Assembly: GCA_051647535.1 (NCBI GenBank)
Contig: JBOFEA010000004.1
Coordinates: forward strand, 248,001 to 312,000
Source of the DNA: Brevinema_A sp051647535
Lineage (GTDB): Bacteria; Spirochaetota; Brevinematia; Brevinematales; Brevinemataceae
Length of the DNA stretch: 64,000 nucleotides
Direction of reading: 5' to 3'
Below are positions 1 through 7,648 of this stretch, one piece after another (the first letter of the stretch is position 1; the number at the start of each line of letters is the position of its first letter). The notes under the pieces are model-generated. The model saw only the letters and a list, made by a program, of their open reading frames with translations. It was not told where the DNA came from and did not search any database. Position numbers and translations under genes: made by a program.

Positions 1-483
1 CGCTGCAGCATCTCCAAACAACACACACGTATTACGATCCGACCAATCCACAATACTGCTCATTCGTTCGGAACAAATACAAAGAACTTTTTTAGCAAAC
101 CCTGATTTAATATAAGCTTCAGCCGCTGACAATACATAAACAAATCCCCCACAAGCAGGACTCATATCAAAAGAAGGACAAGGAGGAATATTTAACTCAT
201 CTTGAACAACAGCTGCAGTAGAAGGAAAACGATATTCAGGAGTACCTGTAGAACAAATAACAAAATCAATTTCCAAAGAATCTATACCCGCATTTTTTAA
301 TGCTTCTACAGATGCATTAACAGCCATTTCGGAAGTTGTTTGATTTTGGGCAATATGTCTTTTTTTTATTCCAGTTCTCTGAACAATCCACTCATCATTT
401 GTATCAACTGTTTTTGACAATTCATGATTAGTAACTATCTTTTCGGGAACAAATATACCAAATCCTGTTATACCAATGTTCAT
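1..483 (-). CDS. fabH: 3-oxoacyl-ACP synthase III (FabH), C-terminal part outside window
   Basis: FabH condenses acetyl-CoA with malonyl-ACP to start type II fatty acid synthesis in the cytoplasm. Only the first 161 codons lie in the window; the gene runs off the left edge. Visible are the thiolase-fold N-terminus (NIGITGFGIFVPEK), the NDEWIVQRTGI segment, and the nucleophile Cys at about residue 111 in SPACGG. The sequence breaks off at LFGDAAA, a conserved FabH stretch. The ATG at 483 has a GGAGAA ribosome site just upstream. It lies 39 bases downstream of plsX on the same strand, the usual lipid-synthesis gene pairing, so it is probably co-transcribed with plsX. Family assignment is firm; the His and Asn of the catalytic triad lie outside the window. 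Confidence 0.95.
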   Translation of the reverse strand, partial: MNIGITGFGIFVPEKIVTNHELSKTVDTNDEWIVQRTGIKKRHIAQNQTTSEMAVNASVEALKNAGIDSLEIDFVICSTGTPEYRFPSTAAVVQDELNIPPCPSFDMSPACGGFVYVLSAAEAYIKSGFAKKVLCICSERMSSIVDWSDRNTCVLFGDAAA

Positions 484-522
484 AATTTCTCCGAATTTCT
501 ATCGATAGGCATTTTAATTATT

Positions 523-1554
523 CTAATCTTCAATAATATTTTGTTTTTCCAACTGCTCAGCTATTTCAGATAAAATATTACTTTCTATTGCACGGATACA
601 ATGATCAATCGCACTCTTAAACGCAAGTGCTCCTGAAGAACCATGCCCAATAAAAACAATACCTTTTACACCAAGTAAGGGAGCACCTCCAAAAATTTCC
701 GGATCTAAAGCATCTTTCACTTTTTGAAAGGCCGGTTTTGCCAGTAATGCTCCAAACAATGTCACCATACTGGATTTAAAAGCTGTTTTAAGCATTTGAG
801 AAAAACCGGAAGCTGTTCCTTCTATGGCTTTTAAAACAATATTGCCGACAAACCCATCACAAACAATCACATGTGCTTTGCCTTTGAATAATTCTTTACC
901 TTCAATATTACCGTAGAAATTCAAAAATTCAGATTGTTTCATTGCTTTATGTGTTGCACGAATTAATTTTGATCCTTTGAATTCTTCTTCCCCAACATTA
1001 AGAAGTGCAACTTTTGGAGAAGGAACATTCATCATCATTTGGTAATATATTTTTCCCATAATTCCAAATTTTATCAAATCGGACGTTGTGGTTTCAGAGC
1101 TAGCACCAACATCTAAAAGCATTGAAGGATGAAAAGAAATCCCTTTAGAAAGAAATGTTGCCAACGCAGGTTTTTTAATTCCAGATATTCTTTTTAAAAT
1201 AAGAGAAGCACCAACAACAATAGCCCCTGTATTACCCGGGGAAAAAAATGCATCCAAACGACCTTCATGATGAGCTTTCAGTCCAACAACAATACTTGAA
1301 TTAGGTTTGGAACGTACAGCAAACAAAGGTTCATCTGTCATTAAAATATTATCATCAGCATGCATAATTTGAATATTAGAAGGAACTTCTATTTTGTGTT
1401 GTTTGCATACATTATTTAGAATAGCAGTTAAAATTTTTTCATGACCTATCATTACTATTTCAGCATTAGGATGTTGTAAAGCTCCATCTATACAGCCTTT
1501 AATTAACACAGCAGGTTCTCTTTCTCCGCTTGCAATATCTACACCTATTCTCAT
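523..1554 (-). CDS. plsX: Phosphate acyltransferase PlsX
   Basis: PlsX makes acyl-phosphate from acyl-ACP, the acyl donor for PlsY in phospholipid synthesis, as a peripheral membrane enzyme. At 343 residues it has the usual family length. Family blocks are visible: SPGNTGA at about 105-111, LLDVGAS at 146-152, LLNVGEE at 184-190, VCDGFVGN at about 232-239 and GGAPLLGVKG at about 290. The N-terminal block, usually DAMGGD followed two residues later by Pro, reads DIASGEREP here, so only the first Asp, one Gly and the Pro are kept. The ATG is preceded by GGAG. It sits between rpmF and fabH, the classical order. A strong hairpin separates it from rpmF. I consider it functional despite the divergent N-terminus. 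Confidence 0.95.
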   Translation of the reverse strand: MRIGVDIASGEREPAVLIKGCIDGALQHPNAEIVMIGHEKILTAILNNVCKQHKIEVPSNIQIMHADDNILMTDEPLFAVRSKPNSSIVVGLKAHHEGRLDAFFSPGNTGAIVVGASLILKRISGIKKPALATFLSKGISFHPSMLLDVGASSETTTSDLIKFGIMGKIYYQMMMNVPSPKVALLNVGEEEFKGSKLIRATHKAMKQSEFLNFYGNIEGKELFKGKAHVIVCDGFVGNIVLKAIEGTASGFSQMLKTAFKSSMVTLFGALLAKPAFQKVKDALDPEIFGGAPLLGVKGIVFIGHGSSGALAFKSAIDHCIRAIESNILSEIAEQLEKQNIIED

Positions 1555-1591
1555 TTTGCCATCTCCAATACGATAAATATTTATGAAAATT

Positions 1592-1620
1592 AGCGGAGAG
1601 TTTACTATCCACTCTCCGCT
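1592..1620 (-). terminator. Perfect 10-bp hairpin between rpmF and plsX
   Basis: AGCGGAGAGT (1592-1601) and ACTCTCCGCT (1611-1620) form an uninterrupted 10-bp stem with a 9-base loop. On the minus strand, in the direction of rpmF to plsX, it is followed only by AATTTTC, a weak U-run. It could be a partial terminator, an attenuator, or an mRNA processing or stability element that sets rpmF expression apart from plsX-fabH. Confidence 0.6.
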
Positions 1621-1675
1621 TTAATATCTATTCTTCGCTTTAAAATGAAAATTCATAAATCACGCACGAAAAGTA

Positions 1676-1867
1676 TTAAACTTCCTGCACACCAGCAACA
1701 ACCTGTCTACCTTTGTACATACCACAGGAAGAACAAACTCTGTGTGGGAGTTTTTTTGCACCGCAATCGGAACATGTTGATAAATTCACAGCATCCATTT
1801 TGTAATAACTATTAGATCTTCTGATACGAGAATGACATTTTGACGTTTTCTTTTTAGGTACACCCAT
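1676..1867 (-). CDS. rpmF: 50S ribosomal protein L32
   Basis: This is a component of the large ribosomal subunit. The 63-residue protein starts MGVPKKKTSK, the standard L32 N-terminus. It has a zinc-ribbon pair, CSDC (32-35) and CSSC (45-48), so this is the Zn-binding form. The start at 1867 is chosen over an upstream in-frame one because it has an AAGGAG ribosome site and gives the family-typical N-terminus. A good promoter lies at 1914-1942. It precedes plsX and fabH, as in many bacteria. The DUF177/YceD gene that often precedes rpmF is not here; a TonB-like gene is upstream instead. Confidence 0.96.
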   Translation of the reverse strand: MGVPKKKTSKCHSRIRRSNSYYKMDAVNLSTCSDCGAKKLPHRVCSSCGMYKGRQVVAGVQEV

Positions 1868-1913
1868 TGTGCAGCTCCTTGCAAATAGAAACAACTTAAA
1901 AAAGTTTGTTATT

Positions 1914-1942
1914 ATTTTAGCACATAAACCGATATTTGTCAA
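1914..1942 (-). promoter_or_regulatory. Sigma-70 type promoter for rpmF-plsX-fabH
   Basis: On the minus strand there is TTGACA (1942-1937), a 17-base spacer and TAAAAT (1919-1914). The likely RNA start near 1907 gives a leader of about 40 bases before the rpmF ATG. Both boxes and the spacing are near consensus. Confidence 0.75.
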
Positions 1943-2004
1943 TAATAATACACAACTTTAACCAATCAACTCTTCTCTATTGCCATCTTCACATATTATA
2001 TATA

Positions 2005-2883
2005 TTAACGTCCAACATAAACAAAATGAAATCTAATATGTATTTCTCCCTGTTCAGCCAAATCATTTGGCAACGGACCAAAATTCTTTGCAAACACAAC
2101 TGAATTTAAACTTGCTTGGTCTACCGTTTCCGAACCATACGAAGAAATAATTTCCGCTTTTACAATGTCTCCTGATGTGTTTACCGAAAATTCAACAACA
2201 ACTTGCCCATCTTTCAATAATCCTTGGTAATATTGATACACTGGAAAAAATTCTCTATGGTATTTCTCAATTTTTTTCTGCATAGAAATAAAATATTGTG
2301 CATATTCCTTAGATTGTGTGGCCACACTTGCACTTCCACGATTATAGAGATTAATTATTTTTTTCTTGTCTGTATTATACAGTGTAGGGGCTGTTTCTCC
2401 CCCTCCTTCAGATGCTTGTTCTTGAAGAAGCTTTGTTTTTTCTTTTACTGCACTTGTTTTACCGTTCCGAACATTTTTTTCCACTTGTTCCTGCTGACGT
2501 TTTTCACTTTTCTGCTGAGGAATATACGATGTTTTGCCACCCTGACCCTGATGATCAGCAGGAGACAAATTAACAAAATTGTAATCTTCTTCTTTGGTTT
2601 TATCAACTTTTTCTGCTTGATTAATATTATTTTTATCTGATATTGCTGCTTTTTCGGGTTCAATTTTTGACTCTGTCTTTGTATCCAGAATAACTTTGTA
2701 TATCTCCTTCTCCGGACGCCTGCGTTCTTCACTCTGACCATTCCACCATATATTGGAAACTTTATTAACAACTAAAATCCCGTATATATGAATTGTCAAA
2801 GAAATCCATATAATTAAAACCAAATGCTTGACACGTTGACGTGATTCATAATAAAAAGTAAAAATGCGTTTTTCTTTTAACAA
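2005..2883 (-). CDS. TonB-family C-terminal domain protein
   Basis: The layout is that of a TonB-like energy transducer: a short cytoplasmic N-terminus, one membrane helix at about residues 20-42 (HLVLIIWISLTIHIYGIL), a long charged Lys/Glu/Gln-rich periplasmic linker, and a C-terminal fold at about 215-292. The C-terminus matches the TonB/TolA-like pattern (GQVVVEFSVNTSGDIVKAEI, then a conserved Asp/Ala/Ser helix). The start is TTG with AAGAAGG seven bases upstream; there is no ATG before the membrane helix. No ExbB/ExbD or TonB-dependent receptor is in the window, so its partner is unknown. It could equally be a TolA-like envelope-spanning protein. Confidence 0.7.
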   Translation of the reverse strand: MLKEKRIFTFYYESRQRVKHLVLIIWISLTIHIYGILVVNKVSNIWWNGQSEERRRPEKEIYKVILDTKTESKIEPEKAAISDKNNINQAEKVDKTKEEDYNFVNLSPADHQGQGGKTSYIPQQKSEKRQQEQVEKNVRNGKTSAVKEKTKLLQEQASEGGGETAPTLYNTDKKKIINLYNRGSASVATQSKEYAQYFISMQKKIEKYHREFFPVYQYYQGLLKDGQVVVEFSVNTSGDIVKAEIISSYGSETVDQASLNSVVFAKNFGPLPNDLAEQGEIHIRFHFVYVGR

Positions 2884-2924
2884 TGCTGTGCCTTCTTAAT
2901 ATTCAATACATAATAATATAATAA

Positions 2925-2953
2925 TTGTACAAATAATATTTTAAAAGTATAAT
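2925..2953 (+). promoter_or_regulatory. Promoter for the exported Fn3-like gene at 2978
   Basis: TTGTAC (2925-2930), a 17-base spacer and TATAAT (2948-2953). The predicted RNA start is about 18 bases before the ATG at 2978. Confidence 0.7.
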
Positions 2954-2977
2954 TTCTTAAATGTTATGGAGTATTTT

Positions 2978-3397
2978 ATGATCAAATTATTACAAATTCT
3001 CTTTAGTATATTTATCGGATTATCTCTTTTTTTCATTTACCAAAATGTATCTATTCCGCAAACAAAATGGACAAATAATACTCCTTATATTTTTGAAGTG
3101 TTCCCCGATTCGGCCAAATTCATTTTTAGTGTATCTCAGCCATCAACAATCTACTGGAGAGTATGTACTTCCGACCAACCAGCTCCTAAAGCCACAGATA
3201 TGACAAATCCTTTTTCTCTGTCAAAAACAGCATTATATGGCGGAACCATTATTCAAAACAGTATCTCTATGTATACTAATAATATAAGCCCTCTATCTCC
3301 GGAACAGTCTTACAAAATTTATACTATCGCTGTCCCCATTGCCGGAAATTTTCCCAATAACATAACTGAAATAAAATTTTCCACCCCACCTAAATAA
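2978..3397 (+). CDS. Exported or membrane-anchored protein, Fn3-like
   Basis: A 139-residue protein I cannot assign to a named family. The N-terminus (MIKLLQILFSIFIGLSLFFIY) is a signal peptide or anchor without a lipobox Cys. The rest is predicted beta-rich, and the stretch from EVFPDSAKFIFSVSQPSTIYW to SPLSPEQSYKIYTIAVP resembles a small fibronectin-III-like sandwich. The ATG at 2978 is preferred to 2966 because GGAG (2968-2971) sits seven bases before it and a promoter lies just upstream. It is the first of several small exported Fn3-like proteins in the window. It probably resides in the periplasm or on the surface; function is unknown. Confidence 0.65.
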   Translation: MIKLLQILFSIFIGLSLFFIYQNVSIPQTKWTNNTPYIFEVFPDSAKFIFSVSQPSTIYWRVCTSDQPAPKATDMTNPFSLSKTALYGGTIIQNSISMYTNNISPLSPEQSYKIYTIAVPIAGNFPNNITEIKFSTPPK

Positions 3398-3423
3398 AAG
3401 ATACTAAAATTTATTTAATCCAA

Positions 3424-3452
3424 TTGACGAATTTATCAATTACGTATATACT
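3424..3452 (+). promoter_or_regulatory. Promoter for the ankyrin gene at 3553
   Basis: TTGACG (3424-3429), a 17-base spacer and TATACT (3447-3452), leaving a leader of about 95 very AT-rich bases before the ATG. Confidence 0.6.
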
Positions 3453-3552
3453 ATAATATTATAAAAATTTTACAATATTACAATATATATTAAAAATATA
3501 TTAAAAACAAAAAATACTTGGTTTAATTCGATTCCAACTCAAAGGAGAAGAA

Positions 3553-4467
3553 ATGAAAATACGGAATTTATACTTAAAGATTATATTTATAGTCTGCATT
3601 TTTTTTAAGCCGATATTCATTCTTTCGTTACCGTCAAATGATAATGTTTCTACTTCTTTTTTATCACAAACATCTTCCGATGCCGATAAAAATACCGAAT
3701 TTATTTTGGAAGATTCTATTTCTCTGCCAGAAGACAATGAATTAAACATTCCAGATTTTTCCCAAGACCACTCAACAATTTCTCCTGATAATAACAACCA
3801 AAAAGATTCTCAAGACTTGATCGATGCTGCAAAATCCGGTGATATTTCAACATTAGAATCTATTCTGCAAAAAGGAGTATCTCCCAATTCACGCGTATCC
3901 CGTGATTCAAAAAACGGACCTACAATCCTTATGTGTGCTGCTGGAGAACGACGAATTAATGTGATATCGATTCTATTAGATGCAGGTGCAGATCCCAATT
4001 TACCGGCTTCTAATAAAAATATTAATAACATCACAGCCTTAATGATTGCTTCCATCAAAGGTCCAATAGAAAGTGTTGAGATCCTTATTTCATATGGTGC
4101 CAACATAAACGCTAAAACAACAGGAATCGTATCGGGAAGTACCGCCTTGATGGCCGCTGTAAGTGCCAAACGCTTAGATATTATTCAAACTCTTGTTGCT
4201 CAAGGTGCTGATATTAATGCAAAAACCAGTAGTCCCAGTATCAGCAATGTCTCCGCTTTAATGCTTGCTGCAGAAACAGGAAACACTGATATTGTATCTT
4301 ATCTTCTTTCTATTGAAAACATTGATATCAATGCTGAAGACTCTCAACAGAAAAGTGCTCTCGTATACGCTTATCTTTCAGGAAACCTTCCCGTAATCAG
4401 TCTTCTTATTAATGCCGGAGCCACAACTTCTTTAACCCAAGACGAATTAAAGAAGCTGTTATCCTAA
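3553..4467 (+). CDS. Exported ankyrin-repeat protein
   Basis: A 304-residue protein with a signal peptide (residues 1-25, hydrophobic to about IFILSLP), an acidic Ser/Asp-rich linker to about residue 85, then about six ankyrin repeats to the C-terminus. Repeat consensus pieces are clear: DLIDAAKSGD, LLDAGADPN, ALMIASIKG, LISYGANINA, TLVAQGADINA and LLINAGA. AAAGGAGAAGAA gives a strong ribosome site. Ankyrin repeats bind proteins; with export, this one probably acts in the periplasm, but no partner is evident. It converges on the Asd-like gene with only two bases between stop codons. A second exported ankyrin protein is at 58553-59602. Confidence 0.85.
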   Translation: MKIRNLYLKIIFIVCIFFKPIFILSLPSNDNVSTSFLSQTSSDADKNTEFILEDSISLPEDNELNIPDFSQDHSTISPDNNNQKDSQDLIDAAKSGDISTLESILQKGVSPNSRVSRDSKNGPTILMCAAGERRINVISILLDAGADPNLPASNKNINNITALMIASIKGPIESVEILISYGANINAKTTGIVSGSTALMAAVSAKRLDIIQTLVAQGADINAKTSSPSISNVSALMLAAETGNTDIVSYLLSIENIDINAEDSQQKSALVYAYLSGNLPVISLLINAGATTSLTQDELKKLLS

Positions 4468-4469
4468 CA

Positions 4470-5468
4470 TTATCTTAACTTCATTAACTGTTCGGCAATA
4501 CTAAGCATTGTAGAAACTTTATTCATTAAAATATTGTCCGCTGAACAACAAAAATAAAATTTATTGCGTTTTTGCGAAACTTTTCGGAATTTACCAATTA
4601 ATATTTTATAGGATCCTTCAGCATTCCAAGGACTAAAATCACCCTCATTGACTGACAATAAATCATTTTCTTTCCATAATTCCAATACTTCTTCTTCTGA
4701 AAGATCTCCATCAACTTCAAATACAATATTAAGACAATTTCCCCTAATTACCGGAACAATCATACTATTGACCGTTATTTCCATATCAGGCTGATCTAAT
4801 AACATCTTAAGCTGTTCAGAAGCAGTGTTTTCTATTTCGTTTTCGTTATTATCAACACTATCCATATAAGGAATAACATTGTACGCAATTTGGTATGGAA
4901 ATACTAATGAACCAGGTTCTTTACCATAAAAAATACTATCTATTTGATTTTCAAGATCTGCAACACCTTCATCTCCAAATTCCGAAACTGCACATAGTGC
5001 AGAAATATTTATATCTAAAATTGAACACTTTTCTTGAATAGGTGCAAGACACATTGACGCCTGAAATGCAATAGAATTAGGAACAACAGCAATAACACTT
5101 TCTTTTTTAAGTTCTTTACTGTTGATTGGTGGAGCAATAACTGGTACTTGATGTTGTTTTGTAAAAAAATATGATGTATGGTCAATCACAACAGCACCCG
5201 ACTCTAACGCAATACTTGCATATTCTCTAACATCTTTGTCTGAAAATCCCGCAAAAAATACAAACTTAAAACGACCTTCTTTCAACACATGTTCCGATAA
5301 TTCTTCAATTATCAAATTTTTATTGTTGAATAGTATAGTATTTCCTATTCCTTTCTCGGATTCAAACAAATGCAGATCTGTTAAAGGAAAAACCTGCTCT
5401 TCCAACACTCTGACCAATTCTCTACCAACAATACTTTCTACTCCAATAATGGCAACTTTGCAAGGCAT
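4470..5468 (-). CDS. Aspartate-semialdehyde dehydrogenase-like protein without catalytic residues
   Basis: The 332-residue length and sequence order follow the Asd/Usg family: a Rossmann start (KVAIIGVESIVGREL), FVFFAGFSD, GAVVIDHTSYF, and a late VPV-RG block. The family catalytic Cys (NPNCS motif) is Ser132 here (VVPNSIA), and the catalytic His (RGH motif) is Asn244 (VIRGNC). The middle Gly of the GxxGxxG nucleotide loop is Ser12. Known Asd enzymes need the Cys and His, so I infer that this one does not reduce aspartyl phosphate. It resembles the E. coli Usg type of paralogue in being a dehydrogenase-fold relative of unclear role. The reading frame is intact with a GGGAGGG ribosome site, so it is not an obvious pseudogene. 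No lysine or threonine genes are nearby. Confidence 0.8.
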   Translation of the reverse strand: MPCKVAIIGVESIVGRELVRVLEEQVFPLTDLHLFESEKGIGNTILFNNKNLIIEELSEHVLKEGRFKFVFFAGFSDKDVREYASIALESGAVVIDHTSYFFTKQHQVPVIAPPINSKELKKESVIAVVPNSIAFQASMCLAPIQEKCSILDINISALCAVSEFGDEGVADLENQIDSIFYGKEPGSLVFPYQIAYNVIPYMDSVDNNENEIENTASEQLKMLLDQPDMEITVNSMIVPVIRGNCLNIVFEVDGDLSEEEVLELWKENDLLSVNEGDFSPWNAEGSYKILIGKFRKVSQKRNKFYFCCSADNILMNKVSTMLSIAEQLMKLR

Positions 5469-5533
5469 AAGCCCTCCCTATTATGTGAATAAATCGAACA
5501 GAGTATCATCTATTTTAAATTAAAGGATTAATA

Positions 5534-6172
5534 CTAAATTTGATTTGTTTTTAATTTTTTCTGTTTAAAACATTTTACAATTTCCGGTTCAAACATACTT
5601 TCCGTATTATTCTTCCAACAAGTTTTTACTTCAGAAGAAGATGCTGGGTGATCAAATAACAATAACTCCTTCCATTCAAACAATTCATCCGGCTTCTCCC
5701 CACCTCTTCCTACTGACCACAACACCACAAGTTCTGATAACTCCTTATTGGATTTCCAATATCTAAAATTTTTCGCTTGATCAGCCCCCATAAGCAGATT
5801 AATGTGATATTCGGGAAACCGATCCTTGATATTTTTTATCGTATCTATCGTGTATGAATATGAATCGGCATAAATTTCATCTTCCCAAAGAATAATTCTT
5901 GAATCATTTAAAATATAGTTAATTTTTCCACATCCGATATCATCAAGGTGTCTTTTATCATCAGAATCCAATAAATTAACACAAGATTTCAACATTAACA
6001 AACGTTCTTGTGAAGAAAATAAAAATTTTTTATTCTCAGGATGCACACCTGCAGGAACAATAAGAAAATATTCAATCTCTAAATCCAATTTCAATATTTG
6101 CTCTATTAAAGACAAATGCCCATAATGAATCGGATCAAAACTCCCTCCATAAACAAAAATATTCCTATTCAT
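5534..6172 (-). CDS. nadD: Nicotinate-nucleotide adenylyltransferase
   Basis: NadD adenylates nicotinate mononucleotide to deamido-NAD in NAD synthesis. The 212-residue protein opens with the nucleotidyltransferase signature GGSFDPIHYGH (9-19). The LIVPAGVHPE block and a late HPASSSEVK segment follow; the last corresponds to the family ISSTxIR motif. The ATG at 6172 is chosen over an upstream start because GGGAG lies just before it and the protein then starts directly at the beta strand. The usual neighbours obgE, rsfS and yqeK are not present; it stands next to the Asd-like gene on the same strand. Confidence 0.92.
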   Translation of the reverse strand: MNRNIFVYGGSFDPIHYGHLSLIEQILKLDLEIEYFLIVPAGVHPENKKFLFSSQERLLMLKSCVNLLDSDDKRHLDDIGCGKINYILNDSRIILWEDEIYADSYSYTIDTIKNIKDRFPEYHINLLMGADQAKNFRYWKSNKELSELVVLWSVGRGGEKPDELFEWKELLLFDHPASSSEVKTCWKNNTESMFEPEIVKCFKQKKLKTNQI

Positions 6173-6241
6173 AAAAACTCCCAATATATTAGTATAATAC
6201 AAATATTATTTAAATAAAAATTAATAAATCAAGCTTGTAAT

Positions 6242-6270
6242 TTGATTTTATCAAACAATTTTGCTACAAT
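6242..6270 (+). promoter_or_regulatory. Promoter for the 6380-11451 gene group
   Basis: TTGATT (6242-6247), a 17-base spacer and TACAAT (6265-6270) with an extended -10 TG. The leader to the first ATG is about 100 bases. Confidence 0.65.
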
Positions 6271-6290
6271 TAGAGGAGAGGATAATATAA

Positions 6291-6365
6291 TTGGAAAATA
6301 AATCTAACTACTCTCTACACTACTCCAATATATTAAATATTAACAATACTTTAATCCTCATATAG
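6291..6365 (+). CDS. Possible 24-codon leader peptide
   Basis: In the leader of the next gene, a purine-rich GAGGAGAGG (6273-6281) stands nine bases before a TTG codon that opens 24 codons ending in TAG at 6363-6365. The stop overlaps the AGGGAG ribosome site of the gene at 6380, a layout typical of translational coupling. The peptide is rich in Asn, Ser, Leu and Ile and resembles nothing known. The start codon and the length are weak evidence, so this is only a candidate. Confidence 0.25.
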   Translation: MENKSNYSLHYSNILNINNTLILI

Positions 6366-6379
6366 GGAGAATTAATATA

Positions 6380-6991
6380 ATGAAAATAATCAAAATTATC
6401 ATGATCCTATTTGTGATAAAAACAAATACTTATAGTCAACAAACTACGTTATTTACTTATAACGATACTCAAAAAAAAGCATTGCACGAAGAAATCGGAC
6501 AAAATAAAAATAAATTAACGACAAAATTTATCGGTAAAAAAGAAAAAGATAATTATGAGATGATAGTAACCACAAATATCAATGCAGGAACAACAGAATT
6601 CTCTATTATTAAACAAAACACGACAAACGAATTCAACGTTTTATATGGAAAGCTATCCGGTGCAAAAACAATTTGGGATCTTAAAGGATTAGAATTAATC
6701 TTGATTCCTGAAATTCAATTAAAGAATTTTGTATTGAATAATGCTCAAAAAGAATTCCACTATATGGGTATGCGTATTCAAAATTTATCCGTCCATCAAA
6801 ACACAGCAACAAAAATAGAAACAAACAAAGATGGATTACTACTTGTTGAAATTACTATAGACAATGTACCAAAAGGATTTGTAAAACTACACTATTATTT
6901 TAACAAAAACGGAACTGCAGAAATAAAACAAGGATTTTTTGCCGGATCTTCAAAACCCGCATTTAATTTAGTAATTTCTAAAAATAAATAA
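6380..6991 (+). CDS. Exported protein of unknown function
   Basis: A 203-residue protein with a short signal peptide (MKIIKIIMILFVIKTNTYSQ, cleavage likely after Ser-Gln). The mature part is Lys/Asn/Thr-rich and predicted beta-rich, with no motif I recognise. A GGGAG ribosome site precedes the ATG. It is followed at 40 and 17 bases by two lipoprotein genes and then mfd, all on the same strand, so it is probably the first gene of that unit. Location is likely the periplasm; function is unknown. Confidence 0.6.
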   Translation: MKIIKIIMILFVIKTNTYSQQTTLFTYNDTQKKALHEEIGQNKNKLTTKFIGKKEKDNYEMIVTTNINAGTTEFSIIKQNTTNEFNVLYGKLSGAKTIWDLKGLELILIPEIQLKNFVLNNAQKEFHYMGMRIQNLSVHQNTATKIETNKDGLLLVEITIDNVPKGFVKLHYYFNKNGTAEIKQGFFAGSSKPAFNLVISKNK

Positions 6992-7031
6992 ATTCATATT
7001 ACTTGTATTCAAATACTATCCGAGAAGGATT

Positions 7032-7631
7032 ATGAAAAATATAAAAAATCAGATATTGATAACAATTCTTGTTTTGTTAGGAACAGCTTGTTCAATTGAA
7101 GAAATCCCCAGACAACCTCTTCTTGCTTCACCACTGGGATTAACTGTTTCAACAGCTGCTTCTACAGCTCCAGGTGGTGGTACAGGTATTGCTATGTTTT
7201 TCACATCGATGAATAATGAAATTTTTTTCTCTGGTTATGCTATATATATTTCTACAAGAAAAGAAGATTTCCAATCTTCCCAGAATATATTTTTTGCAGT
7301 AAAACCAACAGATGTACCTGGAAGCGATGCGCGCCTTTTAGTTAATTACCAAAAAGTTGATGATGAATTTTTAACACTTAGTATTGTTGGAGCGATGGCT
7401 TACCCTAATATGTTTTATTATCCGCCGGATGCAGTACCGGACAGCACTCAAATTCCGAATTTTACATCAACTTCTTTTTCAGAAATACCAAACAAACCGG
7501 ATGGAACAGGAGCAGGTCCTTTTGTTCCCGGAACAATCTATTATTTTGCTGTTTATGCTTATTCGGCTGTGGATAATATTTATAGTCTGCCATCAAATAT
7601 TGCTGAATTAAAATTTGAATTAAAACCCTGA
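7032..7631 (+). CDS. Lipoprotein with Fn3-like fold
   Basis: The signal sequence ends in a lipobox (VLLGTAC, Cys at about residue 20), so it should be lipid-anchored. The mature part begins with a proline-rich stretch and runs into Fn3-like strands (PLGLTVS, IFFSGYAIYISTRKEDF, and FVPGTIYYFAVYAYSAVDNIYSLPS). It resembles the next gene in layout: the FSGYAIYIS and FSGYNIYYA segments and the C-terminal AYSAVDNIYSLPS and AYNLVRNIESPPS segments align by eye, so the two look like paralogues. Ribosome site GAGAAGGA. No known function; probably a surface or periplasmic structural lipoprotein. Confidence 0.7.
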   Translation: MKNIKNQILITILVLLGTACSIEEIPRQPLLASPLGLTVSTAASTAPGGGTGIAMFFTSMNNEIFFSGYAIYISTRKEDFQSSQNIFFAVKPTDVPGSDARLLVNYQKVDDEFLTLSIVGAMAYPNMFYYPPDAVPDSTQIPNFTSTSFSEIPNKPDGTGAGPFVPGTIYYFAVYAYSAVDNIYSLPSNIAELKFELKP

Positions 7632-7648
7632 TTAGGAATATTGGTATT

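Noticed and set aside
2224..2640. Long plus-strand frame antisense to the TonB-like gene
   Set aside because: Phe/Cys-rich shadow of the Lys/Gln-rich TonB linker; no start context.
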